Below the pieces are notes generated by a model that saw only the letters and a program-made list of their open reading frames with translations, ran no database searches and had not been told where the DNA came from. The position numbers and the translations under genes were made by a program. Shown here one piece after another: positions 56,107-63,863 of a stretch of DNA of 64,000 bases; the first letter of the stretch is position 1, and the number at the start of each line of letters is the position of its first letter. The DNA is from Bradyrhizobium nanningense. Lineage in GTDB: Bacteria > Pseudomonadota > Alphaproteobacteria > Rhizobiales > Xanthobacteraceae. The stretch lies in assembly GCF_004114535.1 (NCBI RefSeq), contig NZ_LBJC01000019.1, positions 62,001-126,000 of the forward strand, written 5' to 3'.

Positions 56107-56412
56107 TCAACCTCTCGCCTTGTGAAGAAGGGCACCGTCGCGAAGCGAGGGCGAGGAAGCCGAGTGTCTTCGCGCGTGAAACGCAGGATCAGACGACGGC
56201 ACGACCGGCGGACTCTCCGGATAGACATTGACGGCGATTTCGACAGCGTCCTTTGACCGCTTGCGAAGATGGTAGAAGGTTAGCTCCTGATCGAGCATTG
56301 GACAGCGGAAGTGGACGACGGCTGTGTCCGGCAGGCGGCAAAGTTCGTCGATGAGCTCGCCGACAGTGATGATGGGGGGATGGTCGACTGACTTGTGATG
56401 ACCCTTACTCAT
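56107..56412 (-). CDS. Small hypothetical protein
   Basis: A 101-residue protein starting MSKGHHKSVDHPPIITVGEL. The middle IDELCRLPDTAVVHFRCPML and YHLRKRSKDAVEIAVNVY looks like an ordinary folded domain of alternating strand and helix; the last 35 residues are low complexity and basic. The form ITVGELIDEL..LPD..V resembles small domains found in many phage and bacterial proteins, but I cannot name a family. It lies downstream of the response regulator gene on the same strand, 90 bases away. The longer start at 56430 is possible. Confidence 0.5.
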   Translation of the reverse strand: MSKGHHKSVDHPPIITVGELIDELCRLPDTAVVHFRCPMLDQELTFYHLRKRSKDAVEIAVNVYPESPPVVPSSDPAFHARRHSASSPSLRDGALLHKARG

Positions 56413-56520
56413 GACCCTTGACTCCTTCACTGCCGTACTAACCGGCAGCGGACGAGCTCCGTTCCAATTTCGTTCGGCAGATTGAGTAACTTCGAGGAGG
56501 GCAGTGCGGCAGCTCTGCTG

Positions 56521-57171
56521 CTAGATCCTGGTCAGCCCGCACGTTGCGGCCAGCCGCACCAGCTGCGCATCGGTACGTGCGCCGGTCTTGGTCTTGATCA
56601 AATAGTGATAGTTCTGCACCGTCTTCACACTGAGGTTGAGATGCGCCGCGATCTGCTCGGTTGTGGCGCCACCGGCGAATTGGCGCAGGATCTCGATCTC
56701 GCGTTCGCCTAGTTGATCCAGAGCTGAGCCCGCCGACAAACTGTCCTCGGCCAGAATATGCGCGATGTCGTCGCTCATGGCGCGCTCGCCACGAGCGACG
56801 CTGCGGATCGCGGAGACGACGGCAGAAGGCTCGCTGCTCTTGGTGACGAAGCCGCTGGCGCCAGCGCTGAAGGCGGCTTTCACCAGCACGGCCTCGTTGT
56901 GCATGGTAAAAACCAGGATCCGCGCCCGCGGGCTGCGCGCGCGGATGTTGCGGATCGCCTCCAGCCCGCTCGCGCCGGGCATCGAGATGTCGAGCACGAC
57001 GACATCGGGGTCGTGCGCCTTGAACGCGCCATAGGCGTCCGCGGCATTGTCGGCTTCCGCGACGACATGCAGATCGCCCTGGCTTTCCAGCACGCGCCGG
57101 TAGCCCTGCCGGACGATCGGATGGTCGTCGACGAGCAGCACGGAGATGCCTGTTGCTGCCACCTCGCTCAT
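56521..57171 (-). CDS. NarL/FixJ-type response regulator
   Basis: A 216-residue two-component regulator. The receiver domain contains ISVLLVDDHPIVRQGYRRVL, the phospho-acceptor Asp in DVVVLDISMPGASGLE, and Thr and Lys in LVFTMHNE and GFVTKSSEP. The LuxR-type DNA-binding domain follows: LDQLGEREIEILRQFAGGAT, TEQIAAHLNLSVKTVQNYHY. The start at 57171 lies seven bases beyond the stop of the partner kinase. It probably regulates the divergent five-gene cassette and perhaps its own operon. Confidence 0.94.
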   Translation of the reverse strand: MSEVAATGISVLLVDDHPIVRQGYRRVLESQGDLHVVAEADNAADAYGAFKAHDPDVVVLDISMPGASGLEAIRNIRARSPRARILVFTMHNEAVLVKAAFSAGASGFVTKSSEPSAVVSAIRSVARGERAMSDDIAHILAEDSLSAGSALDQLGEREIEILRQFAGGATTEQIAAHLNLSVKTVQNYHYLIKTKTGARTDAQLVRLAATCGLTRI

Positions 57172-57178
57172 GTCGGCC

Positions 57179-58549
57179 TCACGCGGCGAGCGGGATGGTG
57201 GCGGCGACACTGAGGCCGCCGCGGGCAGGCAGGATCGACAGTGTTCCGCCGGCCGCCGTGACGCGCTCGCGAATCCCGGTCAGGCCGAAGCCGGTCGATT
57301 GCGCGACGCGCTCCGCATCGCCGCCGCCGTCGTCCTCGACGCGGATCAGCAAGGCGTTGTCGTCGCCGGCACGGCGTTCGATGCGCAAAGAGATCTCGCG
57401 CGCCGCACTGTGACGCAGCGCGTTAGTCAAGCATTCCTGTGCCACGCGATAGGCCGTGGTGGCGGCCGGGCCCCGCACGTCCGTCAGGTCACCCCTGAGG
57501 TCGAGCTGGATTGTCGGCCGCGCCGCGCTCTGCGAGCGCCAGCTATCAACCAGATTGACGAGGCTCGCCTCCAGCCCAAGCTCCTCGGGCAGGGGATTGC
57601 GCAGCCGCTTCAGCGCATCGCGGAGCGAGGCCATCAACTGATGCGTGGCCTGCGAGATCATCCGCGCATCCTGCGCGATCCCGTTATCCTTGTTCTGCTT
57701 CGCACTCGCTGTCTCGATCGTGTTGGCGAAGGCGAGAATGGCGGAGAGATTCTGCCCGAACTCGTCATGCAGCTCGCGGGCGAGCGCGCGGCGCTCATCG
57801 TCGCGGATTTCGATCAGGCGCCGCGTCAGCGCAGCGCGCTGCTCGGTGGCTTCCTCCAGGCGTCCGCCAAGCTCGCCGACGGCGCTGCCGATCATCGCCA
57901 GCTCCATCGAGCGGAAGCGCGGCAGTTTGGTGCGATACTGGCCGCGCGCCATGCGCTGCAAGGCGGTCACGATCGCGCGCGCTGGGGCCAGCGCATGCGC
58001 GATCGCCAGCGATGCCAACAGCGCGATCGCCGCCGCCATCAACAGCGCGACATCGATCACGTTGAGGATGTACTCCCAGGCGAGCGAGATCGCGGCCGCG
58101 GCATCCGGCGTCGCGACCACCGTGCCGGCAGAAGCGGCGCGGGGACTGACCGGTCGTACCACCTCGGCGTGGCTGCCAAGGAAGATTGGGACGATCGATG
58201 CGAACCAGCGCGGCGGCGTCTTGCCCAGCCCCTCGCTCTGGCCGCAAAGCGGCTTTTCAAACGCGATGGCCGGCTGGAACTCGACGCAGACGCCGGGCGA
58301 GATCAGCTTCATCGTCTCCAGCGTGCGCCAGTCCGGAACCGGCAAAAGCTGCTCGCGCGTTCTGCTGCTGCGCAACAAGAACTCATGCCAGTACAACGCC
58401 TGAAGCGCCTGCGCGACCCGCTGTGCGGACGCCGCAGTCGCCCTATCGACGTTGCGATAGGCGTCGAACGTGGCCCATATGGTTGCCGCGCCAAGGCAAA
58501 GTGCCACGATGAGCAGCAGACGGGCGACAAGCTGAAGCACGAGGCGCAT
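57179..58549 (-). CDS. Histidine kinase, HisKA_3 (NarX/DegS type)
   Basis: A 456-residue membrane sensor kinase. First membrane helix LQLVARLLLIVALCLGAATI, a periplasmic sensor domain of about 130 residues (RVAQALQALYWHEFLL, GVCVEFQPAIAFEKPLCGQ with two cysteines), a second helix (VIDVALLMAAAIALLASLAI) and a HAMP-like linker. The HisKA_3 box is ERRALARELHDEFGQNLSAI with the phospho-histidine, and the ATPase domain has ECLTNALRHSAAREISL and TGFGLTGIRERVTAAGG. GGGGGTGATCGC precedes ATG 58549. It forms an operon with the response regulator. Confidence 0.93.
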   Translation of the reverse strand: MRLVLQLVARLLLIVALCLGAATIWATFDAYRNVDRATAASAQRVAQALQALYWHEFLLRSSRTREQLLPVPDWRTLETMKLISPGVCVEFQPAIAFEKPLCGQSEGLGKTPPRWFASIVPIFLGSHAEVVRPVSPRAASAGTVVATPDAAAAISLAWEYILNVIDVALLMAAAIALLASLAIAHALAPARAIVTALQRMARGQYRTKLPRFRSMELAMIGSAVGELGGRLEEATEQRAALTRRLIEIRDDERRALARELHDEFGQNLSAILAFANTIETASAKQNKDNGIAQDARMISQATHQLMASLRDALKRLRNPLPEELGLEASLVNLVDSWRSQSAARPTIQLDLRGDLTDVRGPAATTAYRVAQECLTNALRHSAAREISLRIERRAGDDNALLIRVEDDGGGDAERVAQSTGFGLTGIRERVTAAGGTLSILPARGGLSVAATIPLAA

Positions 58550-58598
58550 GCGATCACCCCCGACGTTTGATAAGGTCAGCCTAACAACGCCGTCGCGC

Positions 58599-58623
58599 CT
58601 TGCCAATTGCCGGGTGTGGCAAG
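58599..58623. promoter_or_regulatory. Inverted repeat in the kinase/cassette divergent gap
   Basis: CTTGCCA (58599-58605) and TGGCAAG (58617-58623) are perfect arms eleven bases apart, between the two-component operon and the five-gene cassette. It could be a site for the adjacent LuxR-type regulator. This is inference from position. Confidence 0.4.
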
Positions 58624-58749
58624 ATTGCAGCTCGGGCAAATTTCCCAAGCCGGATTGGGCATGGGTCTTTGGACCTGATACGGCGGCTTTGATCTAATCG
58701 GGTGGAAATCTTTATGGGCCGATCGTTGCGGCCCGAGGAGCGGTGCGGC

Positions 58750-59550
58750 ATGAGTTCGATGACGATTGGACCGATCGCAGGATCTGCTGCCGACCCATCC
58801 GAGCGCAGCGCGCTGCTGTTCTGGATGATCTTCACCGGGCTCTCGATCTTCGCCGTCGTGCTGCTGTGGCGGTTCGGCCTGATCCATCTGATGCTGACCT
58901 CGGACCGCACCTACATTTCGAGCGTCATCGCGGTGCTCTATGTTGTCACCTGCGGCCATTGCTTCCTGCGCACGCGGGCGATCGCACGGGAGGGGGCGGC
59001 CGCTCGGCGCTGCCGGGCGGCACTCGCGGCGCCCGACGGCGGCAAGGTCCTCGATGCGCGTGCGACGGCGCTGCCGCGCGGGCTGGTGCGGGATCATATC
59101 GAAAGCCTGGTGACCAAGGCCGCCGCGCAGGACTACCGCCCGGTGGATCAGACGCTGTTGCTGCGAACGCTCGCCGATCGCCTGCGCGGCTCCAACGGAT
59201 TCGGCGCCTTCGTCTCGGACACGCTGATGAAGCTCGGCCTGCTCGGCACCATCATCGGTTTCATTATCATGCTGGCGCCGATCGCGGGGTTGGATGCCGC
59301 CGACAAGGTCGCGATGCGTTCTTCGATGGGGCTGATGAGCGACGGCATGGCGGTCGCGATGTACACGACGCTTGCCGGCCTCGTCGGCTCGATCCTGGTC
59401 CGCATCCAGTATTACATGCTGGATGCCGCGACCCAGCGGGTGTTTTCGGATGCGGTGGTGCTGACCGAGACCTATGTGACGCCGGTGCTGGAGCGCAAGG
59501 GTTCTGGAATCAAGGGTTCTGGAATCAAGGGTGCCGGAACCCCGTCATGA
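58750..59550 (+). CDS. MotA/TolQ/ExbB proton-channel-like membrane protein
   Basis: A 266-residue inner-membrane protein. Four hydrophobic segments: SALLFWMIFTGLSIFAVVLL, TYISSVIAVLYVVTCGHCFL, LMKLGLLGTIIGFIIMLAPI and GMAVAMYTTLAGLVGSILVR. The last two carry the LGLLGTIIG...L...TTL.GL pattern of the MotA/TolQ/ExbB channel family. No TolR/ExbD or MotB partner is encoded nearby; the next two membrane-anchored proteins are the likely partners. GAGGAG precedes ATG 58750, which I prefer to 58702 and 58714. The C-terminus carries three 15-base repeats (KGSGI). The stop overlaps the next start (ATGA). Confidence 0.85.
   Translation: MSSMTIGPIAGSAADPSERSALLFWMIFTGLSIFAVVLLWRFGLIHLMLTSDRTYISSVIAVLYVVTCGHCFLRTRAIAREGAAARRCRAALAAPDGGKVLDARATALPRGLVRDHIESLVTKAAAQDYRPVDQTLLLRTLADRLRGSNGFGAFVSDTLMKLGLLGTIIGFIIMLAPIAGLDAADKVAMRSSMGLMSDGMAVAMYTTLAGLVGSILVRIQYYMLDAATQRVFSDAVVLTETYVTPVLERKGSGIKGSGIKGAGTPS
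59497..59541 (+). repeat. Three tandem 15-base repeats in the channel gene
   Basis: AAGGGTTCTGGAATC occurs twice exactly and then once as AAGGGTGCCGGAACC, encoding KGSGI-KGSGI-KGAGT at the C-terminus. Whole-codon units could expand or contract without shifting the frame. Confidence 0.9.
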
Positions 59551-60233
59551 TGGATGATTTCGGTCTCTATCCGCGCGAGGAGCCGTTCGACCCGCTGGGC
59601 GTGATGCTGTTCAAGGCGCTCCAGGTGATCGCGTTCCTGTTCTTCCTGGCGCTGCTCGCGGTCTCTCCGGACGCCAAGGACGGCAAGATCGACTCCAAGG
59701 CGGAGTTCATGATCACGCTGGACTGGCCGGACAATCACCCCGACGATCTCGACCTGTTCGTGCAGGATCCCGCCGGCAACATCGCCTGGTATCGCCACCG
59801 CGAGGCCGGCTTCCTCACCCTCGACCGCGACGATCGCGGCGGAGCCAACGACTTCATCATGGTCGCCGGCAAGAAGATCGCCTCGCCCATCCGCGAGGAG
59901 ATCGTCACCCTCCGCGGCATCCTGGCCGGAGAATACACCGTCAACGTCTCGCATTTCGTGGCGACGACCGGTGAGCCCGTGACGGCCAATGTGAAGGTGC
60001 AAAAACTCAATCCGACGGCGCAGGTGGTGTTCGACAACAAGTTCACGCTCGATCACACCGGCGACGAGAAGACCGCGGTGCGATTCCGGCTCGATGCCGA
60101 AGGCAAGGTCGTCAACGTGGACCAGCGGCCGAAATCACTGCTCGAGACGTTCCGCAGCGGCTGGCGCAACGGCGCCGATCTCGACCCGAGGACCGGTGTG
60201 AGCAAGAACGCTACGAGGATACGCCGTGAGTAA
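59547..60233 (+). CDS. Membrane-anchored protein with DUF2135-like domain
   Basis: A 228-residue protein with one N-terminal membrane helix (LGVMLFKALQVIAFLFFLAL) after a short cytosolic start, then a periplasmic beta-rich domain. LDWPDNHPDDLDLFVQDPAG and DRDDRGGANDF resemble the DUF2135/YfaP pattern DvDLxVxxPxG...DxxGG. The topology (one helix then a periplasmic domain) is that of TolR/ExbD/MotB partners, although the domain differs. Its ATG-ATG overlaps the stop of the channel gene, and its end overlaps the next gene by eight bases. The function is inferred from context only. Confidence 0.72.
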   Translation: MMDDFGLYPREEPFDPLGVMLFKALQVIAFLFFLALLAVSPDAKDGKIDSKAEFMITLDWPDNHPDDLDLFVQDPAGNIAWYRHREAGFLTLDRDDRGGANDFIMVAGKKIASPIREEIVTLRGILAGEYTVNVSHFVATTGEPVTANVKVQKLNPTAQVVFDNKFTLDHTGDEKTAVRFRLDAEGKVVNVDQRPKSLLETFRSGWRNGADLDPRTGVSKNATRIRRE

Positions 60234-60831
60234 CCTGCAGACGGTCATCCTGACGCTGTCGGTCGCCTACGCCGTGATCGGCGCGCTGCTGCTGGTCGTG
60301 CTGGTCTATGCGCGGCTGCACTGGTCGCTGAAGGCGGTCGCGGTGGTCGTGACCAGCGCCTTCTATGTCGTCAGCTTCACCGAAATGCGCGGGCTGCTTG
60401 GCTGGGCCAGTTCCGACCGGCTGCCGGCGACCTTCAAGCTGCTGAAGGCTCGCATCGTCGAGCCGCATTCGCTTGAGGGCGATCCCGGCTCGATCTATCT
60501 CTGGGTCGAGCAGCTGGACGAGGACAATCGTCCGAGCGGTATCCCGCGGGCCTTCCGTGTGCCCTACAACGATGGGCTCGCCGACAAGACCCATGCCGCG
60601 GAAAACGAGATCGCTCTGGGACATCCGCAAGGCGGACGTGCCGCCGATTTCGGCGGCGGCGATGGGAGCCTCATCGACATGGTCCGCGAATATGTGACGC
60701 CCAAGACGATCATGGAGACGAGCGGCGGCGATTCCTCGACGGGCGAGTTCATCGCGCCGCCGGCCGGCGCGCAAGGCGCGGTGTTCACCCCGCTGCCGCC
60801 GCCCCGGATGCCCCCGAAAGACGAGCAATAG
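60226..60831 (+). CDS. Membrane-anchored protein of unknown function
   Basis: A 201-residue protein with two N-terminal hydrophobic segments (TVILTLSVAYAVIGALLLVV, SLKAVAVVVTSAFYVVSF) and a soluble tail of about 140 residues. The tail has ATFKLLKARIVEPHSLEGDP, SIYLWVEQLDEDNRPSGIPR and a proline-rich end (PLPPPRMPPKDEQ). I do not recognise a family. GTG start at 60226 overlaps the previous gene by eight bases, so it is translationally coupled and probably part of the same membrane complex. Confidence 0.7.
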   Translation: MSNLQTVILTLSVAYAVIGALLLVVLVYARLHWSLKAVAVVVTSAFYVVSFTEMRGLLGWASSDRLPATFKLLKARIVEPHSLEGDPGSIYLWVEQLDEDNRPSGIPRAFRVPYNDGLADKTHAAENEIALGHPQGGRAADFGGGDGSLIDMVREYVTPKTIMETSGGDSSTGEFIAPPAGAQGAVFTPLPPPRMPPKDEQ

Positions 60832-60946
60832 GCTCTCCGCCATCGTCCGCGGGGCGCTGGTAATCGGGGCGGCGCTGGCGCATGGTCTTGACCTCCCTCA
60901 ATTTGGCCGTATCGGGCTTCAATAAGAATTGAAGGGTGGAGGGTGC

Positions 60947-61687
60947 GTGCTTCTCGCTGTCTTTTCGGATATTCACGGCAACCGGCAGGCCTTCGAAGCC
61001 TGTCTGAAGGTCGCCCGTGCGAAGGGCGCGGAGCGGTTCGTCCTGCTCGGCGATTTCGTCGGTTATGGCGCCGATCCCGAATGGGTGGTGGATACCGCGA
61101 TGGAGTTCGTGGCCCAAGGTGCCATCGCCGTGCGCGGCAATCACGACCAGGCGGTCAATTCCTCGGCAGAGACCATGAACGCCGAGGCGCAGGTCGCGAT
61201 CGAATGGACCCGCGGCCGGCTTGACGCGGCGCAGCGGCGATTCCTGAGCGAATTGCCGATGCTGGTCCAGGACAGCGATCGGCTCTTCGTGCATTCGGAA
61301 GCCTCTCACCCCCAGCGCTGGCACTATGTTCGCTCCACTGTGGACGCCGCCAAGAGCCTGATTGCGACGCCGGCCCATGTTACGTTCTGCGGTCATATCC
61401 ATCGCCCCGCGCTCTATTCGATGTCGGTGACGGCGAAGATGACGAGCTTCGTGCCGAAGACTGACGTCCCGGTGCAGCTTCTGCGTGGACGGCAATGGCT
61501 CGCCGTGCTCGGCTCGGTCGGCCAGCCTCGCGACGGCGATCCGTCGGCAGCCTTCGTCTTGTTCGACACCGAGTCGTGCCAGATCACCTATTGCCGCGCG
61601 CCCTATGACATCGCGACGGCGGCGGGCAGAATTCGCGACAACGGTCTGCCGCATTGGCTCGCCGATCGGCTCTCGCAGGGGCGCTGA
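60947..61687 (+). CDS. Metallophosphoesterase (calcineurin-like)
   Basis: A 246-residue dinuclear metal phosphoesterase. The motifs follow the family order: LLAVFSDIHGN (D-x-H), VLLGDFVGYG (GD), AVRGNHDQA (GNHD), an early His in LFVHSEASHP and CGHIHRPAL (GHxH). This group includes YfcE-like phosphodiesterases and protein phosphatases. Start GTG 60947 with GGAGG five bases upstream; the TTG at 60929 is rejected. It is followed by the kinase-UspA gene after five bases, an arrangement suggesting a phosphatase acting against that kinase. Confidence 0.9.
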   Translation: MLLAVFSDIHGNRQAFEACLKVARAKGAERFVLLGDFVGYGADPEWVVDTAMEFVAQGAIAVRGNHDQAVNSSAETMNAEAQVAIEWTRGRLDAAQRRFLSELPMLVQDSDRLFVHSEASHPQRWHYVRSTVDAAKSLIATPAHVTFCGHIHRPALYSMSVTAKMTSFVPKTDVPVQLLRGRQWLAVLGSVGQPRDGDPSAAFVLFDTESCQITYCRAPYDIATAAGRIRDNGLPHWLADRLSQGR

Positions 61688-61692
61688 AGGCA

Positions 61693-63132
61693 ATGCCGAA
61701 GCCTCTGGTCAAGTCCGGCGCGGTGATCGATGGCTACACCATCGGTGAATGCGTTCATGCCGGCGGCATGGCGACGCTGTGGACGGTCACCCATCCCGGC
61801 ATCGACGTGCCGCTGCTGATGAAGATACCGCGGGTCTCCGAGGGCGAGGACCCCGCCGCGATCGTCTCCTTCGAGATGGAGATGATGATCCTGCCGCGGC
61901 TCGCGGGCCCGCACGTCCCGACCTGTTTCGGCACCGGCGATTTCGCGCACCAGGCCTATGTCGTGATCGAGCAGATCTCCGGCACCACGCTCTACAAGCG
62001 ACTGCCTGACCTGCCGCTGCCTTATGACGAAGCGCGGCTGCTCGTTGCCAGGATTGCAACCGCGCTGGCCGATCTGCACCGGCAGAACGTGATCCATCAC
62101 GACATCAAGCCGAGCAGCATCATGTTCCGCGAGAGCGGCGAGGCGGTGCTGATCGATTACGGCCTGTCACATCACAACCACCTGCCGGATCTCTTGCAGG
62201 AGGAGTTCCGCCTGCCTTACGGCACCGCGCCCTACATGGCACCCGAGCGGTTGTCAGGGGTGCGCGACGATCCGCGCAGCGATCTGTTTTCGCTCGGCGT
62301 GCTACTGTATTTCTTCACCACCGGCGAGCGGCCGTTCGGCGAGGGCGAGACGCTGCGCGCGATGCGGCGCCGTCTGTGGCGCGATCCGCATCCGCCGCGA
62401 AGCTTGCGCGCCGACTATCCGCCCTGGCTGCAGGAGGTGGTGCTGCGGTGTCTCGAGATCGAGCCGGTGTGGCGCTATCCGACGGCGTCCCAGCTCGCCT
62501 TCGATCTCGCCCATCCCGACCAGGTCAAGCTCTCCACGCGCTCGGAGCGGGTCAAACGCGACCCGCTCAGCGTCGCCTGGCGTCGCCGGTTCAATCTGGG
62601 CGTCATGGCCCCACGCGCGAAATCGGATGTCGCGGCGCAAATCGCATCGAGCCCGATCCTCGCTGTCGCGCTCGACACGGTGGAAGGCGCACCGGAGCTC
62701 AACGAGGCGCTACGCGTGACCACCCAGCGCATCCTCGCCACGCTGCCCTCGGCGCGGCTTGCCTGCGTCAACGTGCTCAAGCTGAACAGGATCGCGATCG
62801 ACCGTACCCTGGACGAGCAGGGGTCCAACAAGCATATCGACCGCCTGGTCGCGCTGCGGCATTGGGCGACGCCGCTCAAATTGGATGAGAGCCGGCTGTC
62901 GGCTCATGTGCTGGAGGCGGTTGATCCCGCCGCCGCGATCCTGGAGTTCGCCGAGGTCAACCAGGTCGACCACGTCATCATCGGCGCGCGGCAGGGCTCG
63001 TTCCGCCGCACGCTGCTCGGCAGCGTCTCGGCCAAGGTGGCCTCGGAGGCAGGCTGCACCGTCACGGTGGTAAGGCCGCCGCGGATGGACGGTGATGTCG
63101 GCGAGCCCGATGCCGGCGAAGGACCGGGATAG
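61693..63132 (+). CDS. Serine/threonine protein kinase fused to a universal stress protein domain
   Basis: A 479-residue cytosolic fusion. The kinase domain (about 10-290) has a loose glycine loop GECVHAGGMATLW, lysine at about 44 in LLMKIP, the catalytic segment VIHHDIKPSSIMF with Asp137, the metal loop DYG (155-157) and GTAPYMAPERL. From about residue 330 a UspA domain runs (ILAVALDTVE...VNQVDHVIIGARQGSFRRTL, GSVSAKVASEAGCTVTVVRP), with the G-x2-G-x9-G type ATP-binding pattern of UspA seen in part. DYG replaces the usual DFG but is tolerated in kinases. AAGG precedes the ATG. It is last of the five-gene cassette. Confidence 0.9.
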   Translation: MPKPLVKSGAVIDGYTIGECVHAGGMATLWTVTHPGIDVPLLMKIPRVSEGEDPAAIVSFEMEMMILPRLAGPHVPTCFGTGDFAHQAYVVIEQISGTTLYKRLPDLPLPYDEARLLVARIATALADLHRQNVIHHDIKPSSIMFRESGEAVLIDYGLSHHNHLPDLLQEEFRLPYGTAPYMAPERLSGVRDDPRSDLFSLGVLLYFFTTGERPFGEGETLRAMRRRLWRDPHPPRSLRADYPPWLQEVVLRCLEIEPVWRYPTASQLAFDLAHPDQVKLSTRSERVKRDPLSVAWRRRFNLGVMAPRAKSDVAAQIASSPILAVALDTVEGAPELNEALRVTTQRILATLPSARLACVNVLKLNRIAIDRTLDEQGSNKHIDRLVALRHWATPLKLDESRLSAHVLEAVDPAAAILEFAEVNQVDHVIIGARQGSFRRTLLGSVSAKVASEAGCTVTVVRPPRMDGDVGEPDAGEGPG

Positions 63133-63157
63133 GCCGCCTGCCGACTTGAAGGGGCGA

Positions 63158-63349
63158 TCAGGCCGCGTGGGCGGAGTGGGCGGCGCGCTTGCGGCGGATC
63201 GGCCAGGAGAATTGCGGGCCGGGCTCGCCGTGATCCGCGCTGCCGCCGAAATACTGGATGATCTCGCGGCAGGGCTCGCAATTGAACAGGTTACGCGACG
63301 CGGATGCCTTGATCATTTCCTTCAGGCAGTTCGGGCAGTGCGGTTTCAT
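63158..63349 (-). CDS. Small zinc-ribbon-like protein
   Basis: A 63-residue protein MKPHCPNCLKEMIKASASRN, continuing LFNCEPCREIIQYFGG. Two CxxC pairs (CPNC and CEPC) about 18 residues apart make a zinc ribbon likely. Function is unknown; it may bind DNA or RNA. ATG at 63349. It lies convergent to the kinase-UspA gene, 25 bases away, and downstream of two small minus-strand genes. Confidence 0.65.
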   Translation of the reverse strand: MKPHCPNCLKEMIKASASRNLFNCEPCREIIQYFGGSADHGEPGPQFSWPIRRKRAAHSAHAA

Positions 63350-63370
63350 GGAGCGGTCCGGTCAGAAGTC

Positions 63371-63550
63371 TCAGTGTCGGCGTTGCGAAGCAAACGAATG
63401 GTCGAGGTCCGAGTTGTCGAGCCCGGCATTGTCGTCCATCGTGCCATCGGTGCGCTCGAGGCGGCCGAAGAAATAATCGAGGCCCGGGTGCGGGCGGCGC
63501 GGGATCCGGCACCTGCGCTTCGGCCGACGCTTGGTGAGTGCGATCTGCAT
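63371..63550 (-). CDS. Small basic/acidic hypothetical protein
   Basis: A 59-residue protein MQIALTKRRPKRRCRIPRRP, then HPGLDYFFGRLERTD and an acidic tail (MDDNAGLDNSDLDHSF). It begins five bases after the stop of the small membrane protein gene. It has no recognised domain; very basic in the first 20 residues, acidic after. Another frame also stays open here, so the call is modest. Confidence 0.4.
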   Translation of the reverse strand: MQIALTKRRPKRRCRIPRRPHPGLDYFFGRLERTDGTMDDNAGLDNSDLDHSFASQRRH

Positions 63551-63555
63551 GGCGC

Positions 63556-63699
63556 TCAGCCCCGCCGACGGTGAAGGTGGATGATGCGGGCGGAAGCCTC
63601 GGCCTTCACCGGTCGCGCCACGTAGAGGCTGCGAGCCGCAATCGCCGCATTGAACGCTAACCACAACGCTACGCCAGTCCAAACCAGGGTCGTCGTCAT
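63556..63699 (-). CDS. Small single-helix membrane protein
   Basis: A 47-residue protein MTTTLVWTGVALWLAFNAAI, AARSLYVARPVKAEASARII and a basic end HLHRRRG. One membrane helix then a basic cytosolic tail. GGGAGGACATC directly precedes the ATG at 63699, a strong ribosome site that makes translation likely. The function is unknown. It probably forms an operon with the two small genes downstream. Confidence 0.6.
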   Translation of the reverse strand: MTTTLVWTGVALWLAFNAAIAARSLYVARPVKAEASARIIHLHRRRG

Positions 63700-63863
63700 G
63701 ATGTCCTCCCGTCAAAAACAGGCAGGAATCACTTGCGGTGATTTGCGCGAATCAGTGAAGTCCGGATGAGTACGGATCAAGACTGCAATTTAAGGCATTG
63801 CGCGTTGCAGCAGCCGCAAAAGCCGCGGGATTTCGCCTCGTCCGCGTGCGCGCTTGCTCCGGC

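Noticed and set aside
57146..58570. 474-codon plus-strand frame opposite the histidine kinase
   Set aside because: Shadow; the HisKA_3 kinase on the other strand is unambiguous.
59497..59541. Possible CRISPR or phase-variable tract
   Set aside because: Only three short tandem units with no spacers. It is coding and in units of three, so neither CRISPR nor frameshifting variation.
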